A stretch of 64,000 nt of DNA, from assembly GCF_900452415.1 (NCBI RefSeq), contig NZ_UGNX01000001.1, forward strand, positions 248,001 through 312,000, given 5' to 3'. The notes below the pieces were generated by a model, which was not told the origin of the DNA, searched no databases, and saw nothing but the letters and a program-made list of their open reading frames with translations. Every line of letters starts with the position of its first letter. The first letter of the stretch is position 1. Positions 8,931 to 18,107 of the stretch are shown one piece after another. This DNA is from Legionella cincinnatiensis (lineage in GTDB: Bacteria > Pseudomonadota > Gammaproteobacteria > Legionellales > Legionellaceae). The translations under genes and the position numbers were made by a program.

Positions 8931-10217
8931 ATGAAAATTTACAGTAAGTTATTACAAACCTCTTTTTTTTCCGGGATATCAACACTTGTTAAAATTCTAG
9001 CAGGTATGTTAAGCCTAAAAATAATTGCATTGTATGCTGGGCCTGAAGGTATAGCCATACTCGGACAATTTATGTCATTAGCCAATATTTTTGCCACCAT
9101 TGCTGGAGGAGGCATTGCTCTAGGGGTGATAAAATATGTTGCCGAATATGCTCAGACAGGAGAACTCCAGAGTTTTTTACCCACCGCGACTCTTTATACT
9201 TTATTATTTTCTCTTGTTACGACGTTGCTAGGCTTTATTTATAGTCAACAATTAGCGGAATGGATTTTAGGTTCAACTCAATATGCATACTTAATGCGTT
9301 GGATGGCATTTGTTCAATTATTTATTGCCCTGCATTTATTATTGTGCGCCATTTTAAATGGGTTTAAACAGATTCGCCTGCTGGTCTGTATCACGATTAT
9401 CTCCAGTTTGCTTAGTCTTATAATCATGAGTAGTGTCGCCGTTTTTTATCCGTTAAAAAGTATTTTGTGCTCCTTTGTGATTGCACAATCATTGGCTCTT
9501 GTTGTTTCATTATTATTTGTTTTTCGTAAAGATTGGTTTCGCCTCCTATTTTCGTTGAAAATCAAAAAAGAATATTTAATTAATTTATTACGTTATTCAT
9601 TTATGAGTAGTGTCAGTACATTAACCGTCCCTCTTGCGCAAATCGTTGTTCGTAATGATCTAAGTACATTGTTTGGATGGGAGAGTGTTGGTTACTGGCA
9701 GGCTGTTGTACGTTTATCGGATGCTTATTTATTGTTTGTCACTGCAGCATTAACCACTTATTATTTACCGCGTTTATCAGAGTTACAAACACCCCAAACC
9801 CTAAAACAAGAGATAAGGGACACTCATCGAATTTTTATGCCGCTTATTGGATTTATTTTAATCGTTATTTATCTTTTTCGGGGCCTTATCATTAATCTTC
9901 TTTATAGCAAAACATTCGCCCCAGCAACGGAATTATTTTCTTATCAACTTTTGGGCGATTTTTTTCGCATAGCAAGTTGGCTATTTACTTATTTGCTCTT
10001 AGCTAAAGCTTGGACGAAAACATATGTTTTTACCGAGGTTATTTTGAGTCTCATTTTTGTAAGTCTTAGCCATGTGCTTGCGAGAACATATGGATTACCA
10101 GGGGTAACCTATGCTTTTGCATTAACGTATTTTGTTTATTGGTTACTCATGGGCATTATTGTGTTTTTTTACTTTAAGCAAGAAAATAAAAATTATAAAT
10201 TAGCAGTCACTCCGTAG
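8931..10217 (+). CDS. Wzx-like O-antigen translocase
   Basis: This 428-residue protein is almost wholly membrane-embedded with about twelve helices, as in the polysaccharide-transport (MATE/MOP) superfamily. The N-terminus (SGISTLVKILAGMLSLKIIA) and the GPEGIAILGQF stretch match the WzxE/RfbX type of flippase. These move undecaprenyl-diphosphate-linked repeat units from the cytoplasmic to the periplasmic face, where Wzy joins them (family knowledge). It heads a plus-strand group with modifying enzymes, transferases and a Wzy-like protein, which supports a Wzx/Wzy-dependent pathway. Its gene symbol is not assigned because Wzx proteins diverge too far to name from sequence alone. Confidence 0.88.
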   Translation: MKIYSKLLQTSFFSGISTLVKILAGMLSLKIIALYAGPEGIAILGQFMSLANIFATIAGGGIALGVIKYVAEYAQTGELQSFLPTATLYTLLFSLVTTLLGFIYSQQLAEWILGSTQYAYLMRWMAFVQLFIALHLLLCAILNGFKQIRLLVCITIISSLLSLIIMSSVAVFYPLKSILCSFVIAQSLALVVSLLFVFRKDWFRLLFSLKIKKEYLINLLRYSFMSSVSTLTVPLAQIVVRNDLSTLFGWESVGYWQAVVRLSDAYLLFVTAALTTYYLPRLSELQTPQTLKQEIRDTHRIFMPLIGFILIVIYLFRGLIINLLYSKTFAPATELFSYQLLGDFFRIASWLFTYLLLAKAWTKTYVFTEVILSLIFVSLSHVLARTYGLPGVTYAFALTYFVYWLLMGIIVFFYFKQENKNYKLAVTP

Positions 10218-10223
10218 CTGTAC

Positions 10224-10312
10224 TGGCATTGACTTAAGGAATGGAGAGTCGCCCACTTAAGGAAAAATTGACTATCGCTTTTGCGGCAATGACAAATTTC
10301 TTAAGTTAAGGG
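10224..10312. repeat. degenerate copy of the CATTGACTTAAGG repeat family
   Basis: The stretch contains ACTGGCATTGACTTAAGG and, further on, CTTAAGGAAAAATTG, and ends in a partly matching TTCTTAAGTTAAGGGCTG. The first block matches the terminal repeat of the palindromic element at 31083-31221 with one change. CTTAAGGAAAAATTG recurs near 24775. It looks like a decayed copy of one repeat family. Confidence 0.5.
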
Positions 10313-10376
10313 CTGTGCTCTTTGCGGTCTTGCATTCCCTTTCCTTAATGAGAGGGAGAGGACTGACTACAGAGCG

Positions 10377-10502
10377 ATGAAGGTATTCATGAGTGGACAA
10401 TTTGAAGGGACAGATGTTATTCTACGTGCCACTAGAAATTGCAGATGGATTTTAATTTGTTTATTGGTTTTCAATATTCTTATCTTTTTTTATCTTATAT
10501 AA
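10377..10502 (+). CDS. possible 41 aa single-TM peptide
   Basis: A short frame opens with ATG at 10377 (MKVFMSGQFEG) and ends with TAA at 10500-10502, 14 bases before the GNAT gene. The second half (residues ~24-41) is a strongly hydrophobic stretch, WILICLLVFNILIFFYLI, preceded by Arg/Lys. That fits a single membrane helix with the N-terminus inside. There is a weak AGAG ribosome site. I recognise no family. Its place just upstream of the GNAT gene could mean a coupled small protein, or it may be a chance frame in AT-rich DNA. Conservation of the frame in relatives would decide. Confidence 0.35.
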   Translation: MKVFMSGQFEGTDVILRATRNCRWILICLLVFNILIFFYLI

Positions 10503-10516
10503 TTTAGACCCTAAAT

Positions 10517-11464
10517 ATGGACAATTATCGATACTGTAGATTAAACGAATCAAATTTTGCGGATTTGATGCACTTAGTGAAAGTGATCTATGGCGTTGAT
10601 GTCAACATGGAGCAATTTAAAAAAAAATACGCAACTGAGTGTTTTGGTGCTTCTTACGTAGGTTATATTGCTTATCATAATAAAACCAATGAAGCTGCCG
10701 CCTACTATGGAATTTTACCACTTCGAGTCAAACTCAATGAAACTGTTATTATGGCCGCTCAATCCGGTGATACCATGACTCATCCTGATCATCGAAATAA
10801 AGGATTATTCGTAGCACTTGCCCAACTTACTTATGAGCTTGGAAAAAGTTTGGGTATTCAGTTTGTATATGGTTTTCCTAATAAAAATTCTTATCCTGGT
10901 TTAGTGAGAAAATTAGGGTGGACGCATGCGTATGATATGCTTTCTGTGAATTTGTTTGTACCTACTTTACCCTATGCACGTTTGTTGAAAAAAAAGAAAC
11001 AAGCAGCTTGGCATGGTAATACTTTATTAAGTTTATTAAAAAAATGGTTTACAGCGCATGAAGTTTTACCTGAAAAGCTGCTTTCTTTTCAAAAAAATGC
11101 AGAAGGGGTGATCCACGATCAGGATTTTTTTAATTATAAGCTTGGCCATAATTGTATTCTTCTGCAATATCAAGAGGTTTTTTTAGTTTTAAAAGTTGAA
11201 AGTGATAGCATTGGCATTGGGGCTCTATATAATTATGGAAAATCTTCTGATGCAAGAAAGGCATTGCGTAGATTGAAATTTATTTGCGCGTTGATGGGAA
11301 TTATGAGGATCAAAACGTATTGCTCACCCAATAAATTAGCGAATATTAATATGGGAAAGCTTGGATTCTCTAAAAAGAGTTTGGCTTATTGTTATATTAA
11401 TTTCAGCGCTGATGCTGATTTAGGAACACTTAATTTTACCTATTTAGATTATGATACCTTTTAG
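10517..11464 (+). CDS. GNAT-family N-acetyltransferase
   Basis: This 315-residue protein has a GNAT fold in its first half. The acetyl-CoA loop is represented by HPDHRNKGLFVALAQ (Q/RxxGxG/A-like), and a following FPNKNSYPGLVRKLGW segment is typical of Eis/Acetyltransf_9 relatives. It has no signal peptide. Its end overlaps the deacetylase gene by 14 bases, so the two are likely co-translated and may act on the same amino sugar. An N-acetylation step on a nucleotide sugar or repeat unit is a reasonable guess (inference). The second half, after residue ~160, is less conserved and may bind the acceptor. Confidence 0.75.
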   Translation: MDNYRYCRLNESNFADLMHLVKVIYGVDVNMEQFKKKYATECFGASYVGYIAYHNKTNEAAAYYGILPLRVKLNETVIMAAQSGDTMTHPDHRNKGLFVALAQLTYELGKSLGIQFVYGFPNKNSYPGLVRKLGWTHAYDMLSVNLFVPTLPYARLLKKKKQAAWHGNTLLSLLKKWFTAHEVLPEKLLSFQKNAEGVIHDQDFFNYKLGHNCILLQYQEVFLVLKVESDSIGIGALYNYGKSSDARKALRRLKFICALMGIMRIKTYCSPNKLANINMGKLGFSKKSLAYCYINFSADADLGTLNFTYLDYDTF

Positions 11465-12233
11465 ACCGTTTCTGCGACACAGCTACCTTTCTATTTTGGG
11501 AAATTTCAAAAAAATTTCTCCTTGTGTACACATTTTAAATGGCCATATTATTGGTGATCAAAGAAAGAGAGGTGAATATAAATTTCGCCAATTATTACAC
11601 TGTTTATCGCCTCATGTTGATTTTTTAAATATAGAAAAAGCATGTGAATTAATCTTAGCAAAAAAACAACTCACTCGTCCTGCTGTAGCATTTACTTTTG
11701 ATGATGGATTTGATGATTGTTATCATGAGATTGCTCCTATTTTGGAAGAGTTTAATGTCAATGCTGCTTTTTTTATTAATCCTAATTTTACCTATGGTAA
11801 TGACGAATATATTCGTAAATTTCTTAAGGAAAAAGCACCACATCTGGCGTTTAGAAAACCAATGAATGTGGACATGGTGCAGGAATTGCACCAGCGGGGC
11901 TTTATTATTGGAGCTCATGGCTTAGATCATGAACGCTTGTTAAGCAGTGATTCAATGTTTTTGGAACAGCAAATTACGGAGTGTAAGAGAAAAATAGAAG
12001 ATATGCTGCAGAATGAGTGTGCGTATTTTGCTTGGCCTTATGGCAAGTATTCTGACATTTCTGAAAAAGCGATGAATATGGTTCAAAAATTATATCGATA
12101 TAATTTTAGCTCTGATAAATATATTTATTATACTTCAGCTAAAGTATTTAATCGCAGACATTTCGAATGTAATTGGCCGGCAAACCATTTGTATTATTTT
12201 CTTTCAAACCAGCGACAGCATGAACTCGGTTAA
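11451..12233 (+). CDS. polysaccharide deacetylase (NodB/CE4 family)
   Basis: This 260-residue protein carries the NodB homology motifs in order. Motif 1 is FTFDDGFDD (base and metal Asp) near residue 83. Motif 2 is IGAHGLDHERL, giving the two metal-binding histidines near residue 155. Motif 3 is FAWPYGKYSD near residue 195. Such enzymes remove N- or O-acetyl groups from sugars using a divalent metal (family knowledge). No signal peptide is visible, so it may act in the cytoplasm on a lipid-linked or nucleotide-linked sugar. The 14-base overlap with the GNAT gene places an acetylating and a deacetylating enzyme side by side. Confidence 0.85.
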   Translation: MIPFRPFLRHSYLSILGNFKKISPCVHILNGHIIGDQRKRGEYKFRQLLHCLSPHVDFLNIEKACELILAKKQLTRPAVAFTFDDGFDDCYHEIAPILEEFNVNAAFFINPNFTYGNDEYIRKFLKEKAPHLAFRKPMNVDMVQELHQRGFIIGAHGLDHERLLSSDSMFLEQQITECKRKIEDMLQNECAYFAWPYGKYSDISEKAMNMVQKLYRYNFSSDKYIYYTSAKVFNRRHFECNWPANHLYYFLSNQRQHELG

Positions 12234-12346
12234 ATATTTGTTCTGTTCATGTTATGCAAATAGTGTTTATAATCTGGATAACTTAAAGAATGCTGGTTTT
12301 CAATCCAGTAATTCATATTTAGCATTAAAGATTATATAAAAGGACG

Positions 12347-13273
12347 ATGATGTTGGAGAACCCACAACCTTTAGTTTCTATTGTTATTCCTGCTTACAAT
12401 GCTATGCCTTATTTGGAGGAAGCAATAGAGAGTGTTTTGTCGCAGGATTATCCGAATATTGAATTGATTGTTTTAAATGATGGTTCAACAGATAACACTG
12501 CTGAATTTTTGCAAAAATATAAAGGTCAATTTTATTATGATTCGCATGCGAATATGGGACAAGCAGCGACGCTGAATCAAGGATGGCATTTGAGCCGAGG
12601 AGAGATTATTGGGTATTTAAGTGCAGATGATCTCTTAACCAAAGATGCGGTAAGTACTGCAGTAAGCACTTTTCTGGAAAACCCGGATATTATCTTAACT
12701 TATCCCGATAATTTTGTGATTAATAGTCAATCGGAGGTCATTCGTAAATATACAGCGCCTGAATATGATTATTATGATTTTGTTTTTCACGCAAAATGTA
12801 GAATTGGGGTAGGTTCATTTTTTTTAAAAACAGCATTCAATCAAATCGGCGGCTGGGATAGTAAATATCGTTTGATGCCTGATTATGCCTATCAATTACG
12901 CTTAGCAAAAATAGGTAAGTTTAAGTACATCCCTAAAGTACTGGGTTATTCTCGAGTACACTCTCAAGCTTTATCTGCAAGTAAAGTGAGCGCTGACACA
13001 GCTGATGAATTCATAACTGTGATGAAAAATGAATTAACAATGACCGCTGATCAAAAGCTAATTGATGCAAAAGACAAAATATTAAGTCGGTCTTATTTAT
13101 TTGCAGCGAGAACTCATCTGGAGTCAGGTCGCTATAAAACAGCGATACGTTACCTGGGGATTACGCTAAAGCTTGATCCAAGCCAATTTCTCAAGCAAGA
13201 CATATACCGAATTATTTTAAATTATTTTACAAAAAAGCTTTATCTAAAGAAATTACCGAAGGTAAATAAATGA
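12347..13273 (+). CDS. GT2-family glycosyltransferase
   Basis: This 308-residue protein has a GT-A fold starting with SIVIPAYNAMPYLEEAI, then VLNDGSTDNTAEF, and an ADD variant of the metal-binding DxD motif in YLSADDLL at about residue 90. A GGWDSKYRLMPDYAYQLRL stretch follows, which is the usual acceptor-side element. It has no membrane helices and probably works at the inner membrane on a lipid-linked repeat unit. The stop overlaps the start of the polymerase gene by four bases (ATGA), a strong sign that they are co-expressed. The donor and acceptor sugars cannot be inferred. Confidence 0.88.
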   Translation: MMLENPQPLVSIVIPAYNAMPYLEEAIESVLSQDYPNIELIVLNDGSTDNTAEFLQKYKGQFYYDSHANMGQAATLNQGWHLSRGEIIGYLSADDLLTKDAVSTAVSTFLENPDIILTYPDNFVINSQSEVIRKYTAPEYDYYDFVFHAKCRIGVGSFFLKTAFNQIGGWDSKYRLMPDYAYQLRLAKIGKFKYIPKVLGYSRVHSQALSASKVSADTADEFITVMKNELTMTADQKLIDAKDKILSRSYLFAARTHLESGRYKTAIRYLGITLKLDPSQFLKQDIYRIILNYFTKKLYLKKLPKVNK

Positions 13274-14739
13274 CTGTGAAGATACTTAACCCTAAATATG
13301 GGTTTGTTTTAGTTTTATTTTTATTTCTTTTATCCATGTTGGGAGTAAATTCTTATCAAGGGGCTTCTCTTTATTATTTTGCTTTTGACATTATTTGGTT
13401 AACAGTATTTTTTTCTGCATTTTGTTGTTCACAAACGTATGTCATTTGTTACATCCAGATCATGTTATTCCTAGGGTTTTGGGTAAAATTAATGGCCCAT
13501 CTTATTTTAGGAGTATTTTTTGTTGAGCCGACTGGCTATTGGACATCTAAGTTTGCAAATCCAGAGGTCTGGGATCAGGTTTTGCTGATCTCGAGTTTGG
13601 CGGCATCTGGGGTTTTATTGGCTAATTTATTGTCTTTCTTCTGGACGAAAAAGAACCTCCAGAGAAAAGAAGAATGCAATATTCCTCAATGGTATCTCAA
13701 GCATAGTAACTTTCTCTGGTATTTTCTCGTTTTCTTTGGTGTAACAGTGAATGTCATCAATTTCTTTTACCATATTTCAGTGACTGGATTACGACCTCAA
13801 ATTGTATTGCCCTTTCATTTAAATGCGTTAATGATTTGGGGTATGGTGATTGTTGTTCCTTTATGTATGGCTACATTTTTAGGATGGGAGCGCGATCTAG
13901 AACAAAAGAAGAAGCGATTTTATTGGGTTTGCTTCATGGCGTTTATCACTACTTTATCTGTCTTAAGTAGAGCAATTTATATTTTCTGGACTTTGCCTTA
14001 TCTATTAATTTTGTTTTCGAGTTCCGGCTTTTCTTTGAGACGATTATCTTTATGGGAAAATCGAAGGGTCATTTTTACTTATTTAACTTTTGCAGTGCTG
14101 TCTTTAATTTTAGTGAGTATTATTCGGGCACAATACTATACAGCAGATACAGAAAATTCTAAGGACCTCGCTGAGGTAACTGCTTCTCAACTAGAGGAGA
14201 GGGCTACAGAAAAGAGATTTTCTAATCAATTGAAAAAACTCTTTGTAGGTCGATGGGTGGGGTTAGAAGCGGTTATGGCGACCACTGCTTATCCACAATC
14301 AAGTTGGGCTTTTTTTAAAAGAGGCATTTTAGAAAAGCCTTCTGTAGGCGATGTGGGATGTTATACACGCTATGTATTGAAACTTAATAAGTATGTTAAT
14401 GCTACTCCAAAAACTATGTTTTCATCATTGCCAGGTTTAGTGGGGATATTAAATTACGCTCATTCTCGCCTTTTAGTTTTTTTAGGTATGTTTGGTGTTT
14501 GTTTTTTATTGTGCTCTATAGAATGGATAAGTTTTTCTATGTTGAAAAATAAATTTGTACTTTCACAACTAGGATTAATATTGGGTTATTGGTGTGTTTC
14601 AGGATTAAATATCCCCTATTTAGGTTTCATTAATTTATTAGAATGTTTTTTTGTTTTATTATTATTAAAATTCATGAACCTATGTTACAACTGGGTTATG
14701 AAGTATTGGTCCAAGAGGCCCTCTCCTGCTGTAGCATGA
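13270..14739 (+). CDS. O-antigen polymerase-like membrane protein (Wzy type)
   Basis: This 489-residue protein has eleven or twelve membrane helices and a large hydrophilic loop at about residues 290-370. That is the usual layout of Wzy polymerases, which join flipped repeat units in the periplasm (family knowledge). Wzy proteins share almost no sequence, so the call rests on topology, on size and on its place between two transferase genes in a cluster that has a Wzx-like flippase. The late segment GILNYAHSRLLVFLGMFG resembles the region after the periplasmic loop in oligosaccharide repeat-unit polymerases. An unrelated membrane protein cannot be excluded. Confidence 0.7.
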   Translation: MTVKILNPKYGFVLVLFLFLLSMLGVNSYQGASLYYFAFDIIWLTVFFSAFCCSQTYVICYIQIMLFLGFWVKLMAHLILGVFFVEPTGYWTSKFANPEVWDQVLLISSLAASGVLLANLLSFFWTKKNLQRKEECNIPQWYLKHSNFLWYFLVFFGVTVNVINFFYHISVTGLRPQIVLPFHLNALMIWGMVIVVPLCMATFLGWERDLEQKKKRFYWVCFMAFITTLSVLSRAIYIFWTLPYLLILFSSSGFSLRRLSLWENRRVIFTYLTFAVLSLILVSIIRAQYYTADTENSKDLAEVTASQLEERATEKRFSNQLKKLFVGRWVGLEAVMATTAYPQSSWAFFKRGILEKPSVGDVGCYTRYVLKLNKYVNATPKTMFSSLPGLVGILNYAHSRLLVFLGMFGVCFLLCSIEWISFSMLKNKFVLSQLGLILGYWCVSGLNIPYLGFINLLECFFVLLLLKFMNLCYNWVMKYWSKRPSPAVA

Positions 14740-14749
14740 TTTTTTCATT

Positions 14750-15862
14750 ATGAAACTGAGGAAAAATAATATAGTGCTTAAAAAGGTTACTGTTGTTAAT
14801 GCTACAGCACTTAATTCAGGTGGCGCGTTATCCATTCTACGTCAGTTTTTATCTCATGTTCGTAATGATGAAATTTATTATTTTTTTATTCATCCTTCCC
14901 TAAATCTTACCGTGGAAAATGAGAATGTTTATTTGATTAAAAAAGAAACAAACACGATCGCGAAAAGGCTTTTCTGGGACAGTTGGGGGCTCAAGCGATG
15001 GTTAAGAACGCAAGGGATAGACGTTAAAAGTATAGTGTCACTGCAAAATACTTCTTTGGCGTATCAAAAGGATATCCCTAAAATCATTTATTTACATCAG
15101 GGCCTACCTTTGCATACCCAAAAATGGTCTTTTCTTAAACGTCGTGAGAGACGACTCGCTCTTTATAAGTATATCTATCCTTTATTTATTTTTTTACACG
15201 TAGATAAAAAAACAAAGTTCGTGGTGCAAACTCAATGGATGAAACACGCTTTATGTGCTCGCTTCAAACAAAAAGAAGAAAATGTGTATGTGATTAAGCC
15301 TGATATTTTGAGAAAAGACATCAACAAGATTACTCCATTGGCGTTACCTTACCAGTATACCTTGTTTTATCCCGCAACCAGTGCACCTTTTAAAAACCAC
15401 GAAGAAATCATTTATGCTTTAAATGAGTTTAAGAAAAAAAATGCAGCAATCTCAATTGGGCTTTATTTAACAATTACTGCAGAGGAAGATAAAAAGCTAA
15501 CCGAATTAATTCATGGTTTAAATTTGCAAGAAAATGTTCATTTTTTAGGTCCATTAAGTTATGAGCAAGTCCTTATTTATTATAAATCATGCACTACGGT
15601 AGTTTTTCCAAGTTACATTGAAAGTTTTGGTCTGCCCTTGGTGGAAGCTGCCATGTTTGGAAAGCCATTAGTTGCCATTGATGAAGATTATGCGAAAGAA
15701 GTTATTTCCTGTTATCCAGGGGCATTATTTGCTCCACGAAATGCGCCTGAAAAATGGATGAATGCTCTAGAGAAGTCTTTTTCCTATACTAATATTGTTC
15801 CCTATTCTCCAAGCTATGAGACTAGTTGGGAGGATTTTTTCACCTTAGTGCATGAAAAATAA
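14750..15862 (+). CDS. GT4-family glycosyltransferase
   Basis: This is a 370-residue GT-B-fold transferase. The C-terminal nucleotide-sugar site is clear, with FPSYIESFGLPLVEAAMFGKP at about residues 284-304. It contains the E-x7-E motif of GT4 retaining enzymes, preceded by a VHFLGPLSYEQV element. The N-terminal half (NATALNSGGALSILRQF) is typical of the acceptor domain. It starts 10 bases after the polymerase stop, so it belongs to the same plus-strand group, and it converges on the third acyltransferase. An earlier Met at residue 1 is used; the Val at residue 6 is an alternative start. Confidence 0.87.
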   Translation: MKLRKNNIVLKKVTVVNATALNSGGALSILRQFLSHVRNDEIYYFFIHPSLNLTVENENVYLIKKETNTIAKRLFWDSWGLKRWLRTQGIDVKSIVSLQNTSLAYQKDIPKIIYLHQGLPLHTQKWSFLKRRERRLALYKYIYPLFIFLHVDKKTKFVVQTQWMKHALCARFKQKEENVYVIKPDILRKDINKITPLALPYQYTLFYPATSAPFKNHEEIIYALNEFKKKNAAISIGLYLTITAEEDKKLTELIHGLNLQENVHFLGPLSYEQVLIYYKSCTTVVFPSYIESFGLPLVEAAMFGKPLVAIDEDYAKEVISCYPGALFAPRNAPEKWMNALEKSFSYTNIVPYSPSYETSWEDFFTLVHEK

Positions 15863-15874
15863 TTTCTTTTTCAG

Positions 15875-17053
15875 CTAAGAAGAGGGATCTGTGACTGATG
15901 TTCCTGGATGTAAGGCATCTTTTTTATATCTAAGTAAAAATCGTTCTCCCCAGGTTATTCCGGGTTTTTCAATAAATTTCCAGGACAAATGCGCCAGACT
16001 AACAATAACAGTTAAGATAGCAAATACTAATAAATTATTTCCCAACAACGAATGAGTAGTGATGTAGCGAATAAATTCACCAGTCTGGGGTTCTTTTAAC
16101 ATGGGGGCAAAATTATGGTGACTTAATGCTGAAACAACTATAGATGCGCTTATCAAAAGAAAAATCACTGCAAAATGAATCATATAAATAGAATAAGATA
16201 ATTTTCCTAATCTCATAAAAAAGGAGTGTTTTAATAAGGAAGAAAAAAGACCACCCTCTAGAGAATAGACAACGATAACCGTACAAAACCAAATGCTTGC
16301 AATGATCTCTTGATGATTAATATTCCAATTTAAAATAACGAAAATCATGAACAAACCTAATCCTTCAAGTAGGGTGAGTATTTGTTTTGATAAAGGATAA
16401 CTTAAGATTCTTTGGTACACATAATATGTGAGGGAGCCGGCAAAAAAACAAGAACAGACCCGTAAAATATTATGATTAAGAATATCTAAATTGATTGCTA
16501 AAGAAAAAAATGAAAATCCAGAAATAAGGGCAAAAATAGAAATGCTAAATTTACGGCTTAATATGAGAATTACAGCAAAAAACATATAAACATACAGCTC
16601 TGCACTAATACTCCATGAAGGACCATTAAATGATAAGGGTTCAGCTTGATTAAGCCAGGATTGCAATAATAAAAGATTGGGGAGAATTTCTTTTAATGAA
16701 TTTCTTCCTGAAAACGCATGACCGTTGAAATTAAATCCTTTCATTTCAGCGTACCATTTACCACATTCAAAAATAATGAATAAAGCAAGCATAAAAAAAT
16801 GTAGAGGGTAAAGGCGAAATATGCGTTTGATGATAAATGGATTAAAATCATGATAATTGTTTAGGACGTTCTTATAGGTATGAAATAAGACAAACCCACT
16901 TAAAACAAAAAAAAATTCTACAAATAAATGAGCGTTTCTAAAAAAATTAAGTTCTGTGATGGTGCTGGGGACATGCAAATGAAAGAGGACTACAGAGAGC
17001 GCGCACAGTCCTCTGAAGCTATCAAGCACGATAAAACGTTTTGTTTGTCCCAT
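15875..17053 (-). CDS. acyltransferase-3 family membrane protein
   Basis: This 392-residue integral membrane protein shows LDSFRGLCALSVVLFHLH near the N-terminus with the conserved Arg and His, then LFVEFFFVLSGFVLFHTY, and WSISAELYVYMFF near residue 150 in place of the more common SxAxEEQFY. It has about ten helices and no SGNH domain. It is probably an O-acyltransferase of surface sugar (inference). It is the third such gene in 12 kb. It is oriented against its neighbours and stands next to a hairpin-rich element, so it may have joined the locus separately. Confidence 0.88.
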   Translation of the reverse strand: MGQTKRFIVLDSFRGLCALSVVLFHLHVPSTITELNFFRNAHLFVEFFFVLSGFVLFHTYKNVLNNYHDFNPFIIKRIFRLYPLHFFMLALFIIFECGKWYAEMKGFNFNGHAFSGRNSLKEILPNLLLLQSWLNQAEPLSFNGPSWSISAELYVYMFFAVILILSRKFSISIFALISGFSFFSLAINLDILNHNILRVCSCFFAGSLTYYVYQRILSYPLSKQILTLLEGLGLFMIFVILNWNINHQEIIASIWFCTVIVVYSLEGGLFSSLLKHSFFMRLGKLSYSIYMIHFAVIFLLISASIVVSALSHHNFAPMLKEPQTGEFIRYITTHSLLGNNLLVFAILTVIVSLAHLSWKFIEKPGITWGERFLLRYKKDALHPGTSVTDPSS

Positions 17054-17127
17054 TAAGATCTATTCATCCAATTTTTGGTGCCATTAGTGTATAACAATTG
17101 GATATACTTGAAAATCTTAAATAACGT

Positions 17128-17269
17128 GAGTTCGACCTAAGGGTATTTTCTATGCCTTTAGGTCGCTAAACGAACGTTATCCCGTAAAATGCGTCGCATT
17201 TATACGGGATCCAGTTCTAAATAAAAATAGTTCGATATAAAAAATAACTTTATTTTTTATATCGAACTC
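17128..17269. repeat. MITE-like element with three hairpins
   Basis: The element is bounded by an 8 bp inverted repeat, GAGTTCGA (17128-17135) and TCGAACTC (17262-17269). Inside are three successive palindromes: GACCTAAGGG/CCTTTAGGTC at 17134-17164, ATCCCGTA.../...TACGGGAT at 17179-17210, and a perfect 18 bp stem at 17229-17268. It encodes nothing. The terminal GAGTTCGA also occurs (as CTGAGTTCGAC on the minus strand) at the end of the IS982-like remnant near 23490. That suggests a non-autonomous mobile element. The rest of the 17054-17461 gap is AT-rich with no gene seen. Confidence 0.5.
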
Positions 17270-17461
17270 CGGTAGATTCGAAGAGATTAGAGAAAAGTTT
17301 CTTGAGTTACATCCTAATGCTTGGGGACTATTCTGCCTTCTTATAAATAGGCCTAGGTCTTTTCTTAGATTGTACCTATATGGGGTATTTTTTCTCTAAA
17401 AATCCTACTTATTTCATCAAATAAAAGTTAACTCATTGATGGTGCATATAATGAAAATACC

Positions 17462-17872
17462 TTGTATGCAAAAGTAGGTGTCCAAATGAAATTATTATTA
17501 ACTTTGTCGGAAGATTATCCCCTCGATCTTTATGTGAAACAATTAAGAAAGGTTTTGAATAATAATGAGGGAATAGACCTTATTATAAAAAGAGGGGAGA
17601 AAATCCAAAGTTGTGAGAAGTGCGAGTCTGAAGAGTGGCGAGACTTTATTAAACTTAAGACCTTAGAGGAAGATGCCAAAAAATTACCTTTTTCAAAGAA
17701 TGAAACCAATCTGGATTTATTTATAAAATCTCCCTTTAAGCATTCGGTTGTCCTTGATCAAAATAATCAAGTGATCATCTTCCCTCAAGTGAGAAGAATA
17801 GAGAATAAAGAAAGTTATGGTCGTAATGATAGCCCTATTGTTATACCAGAAATAACTCAATCTATTTGGTGA
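17462..17872 (+). CDS. hypothetical protein, 136 aa
   Basis: I do not recognise this protein. The frame opens at 17462, but the Met at residue 9 (17486) gives a cleaner start, MKLLLTLSEDYPLDLY. It is soluble and charged, has no signal peptide, and contains one CEKC pair near residue 52 and no other known motif. It ends in a segment, SYGRNDSPIVIPEITQSIW, with no obvious counterpart. It stands alone between the mobile-element debris upstream and the WbuB-like transferase, so it may be unrelated to polysaccharide synthesis. Confidence 0.5.
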   Translation: MYAKVGVQMKLLLTLSEDYPLDLYVKQLRKVLNNNEGIDLIIKRGEKIQSCEKCESEEWRDFIKLKTLEEDAKKLPFSKNETNLDLFIKSPFKHSVVLDQNNQVIIFPQVRRIENKESYGRNDSPIVIPEITQSIW

Positions 17873-18107
17873 GCTATTTTGATTTTTTAAACGTTTGCGA
17901 TGGGCATAACAAACCAAATTGATTTCCCATTCCCCTTTGCGAAAGCAAGGGGCTCACCTCCACTCAAAACTTTAATTGCCAATCAATGTTTAATTTTTAG
18001 TTGTGCTCCATAGAAAAATCTCTTAACATCGGCTTAAAGAGTTTTTTCATTTTCTAACTATGAGCTCTTAAAATGAAGAAATTCACCCAATCAAGATAAA
18101 GAAACAA

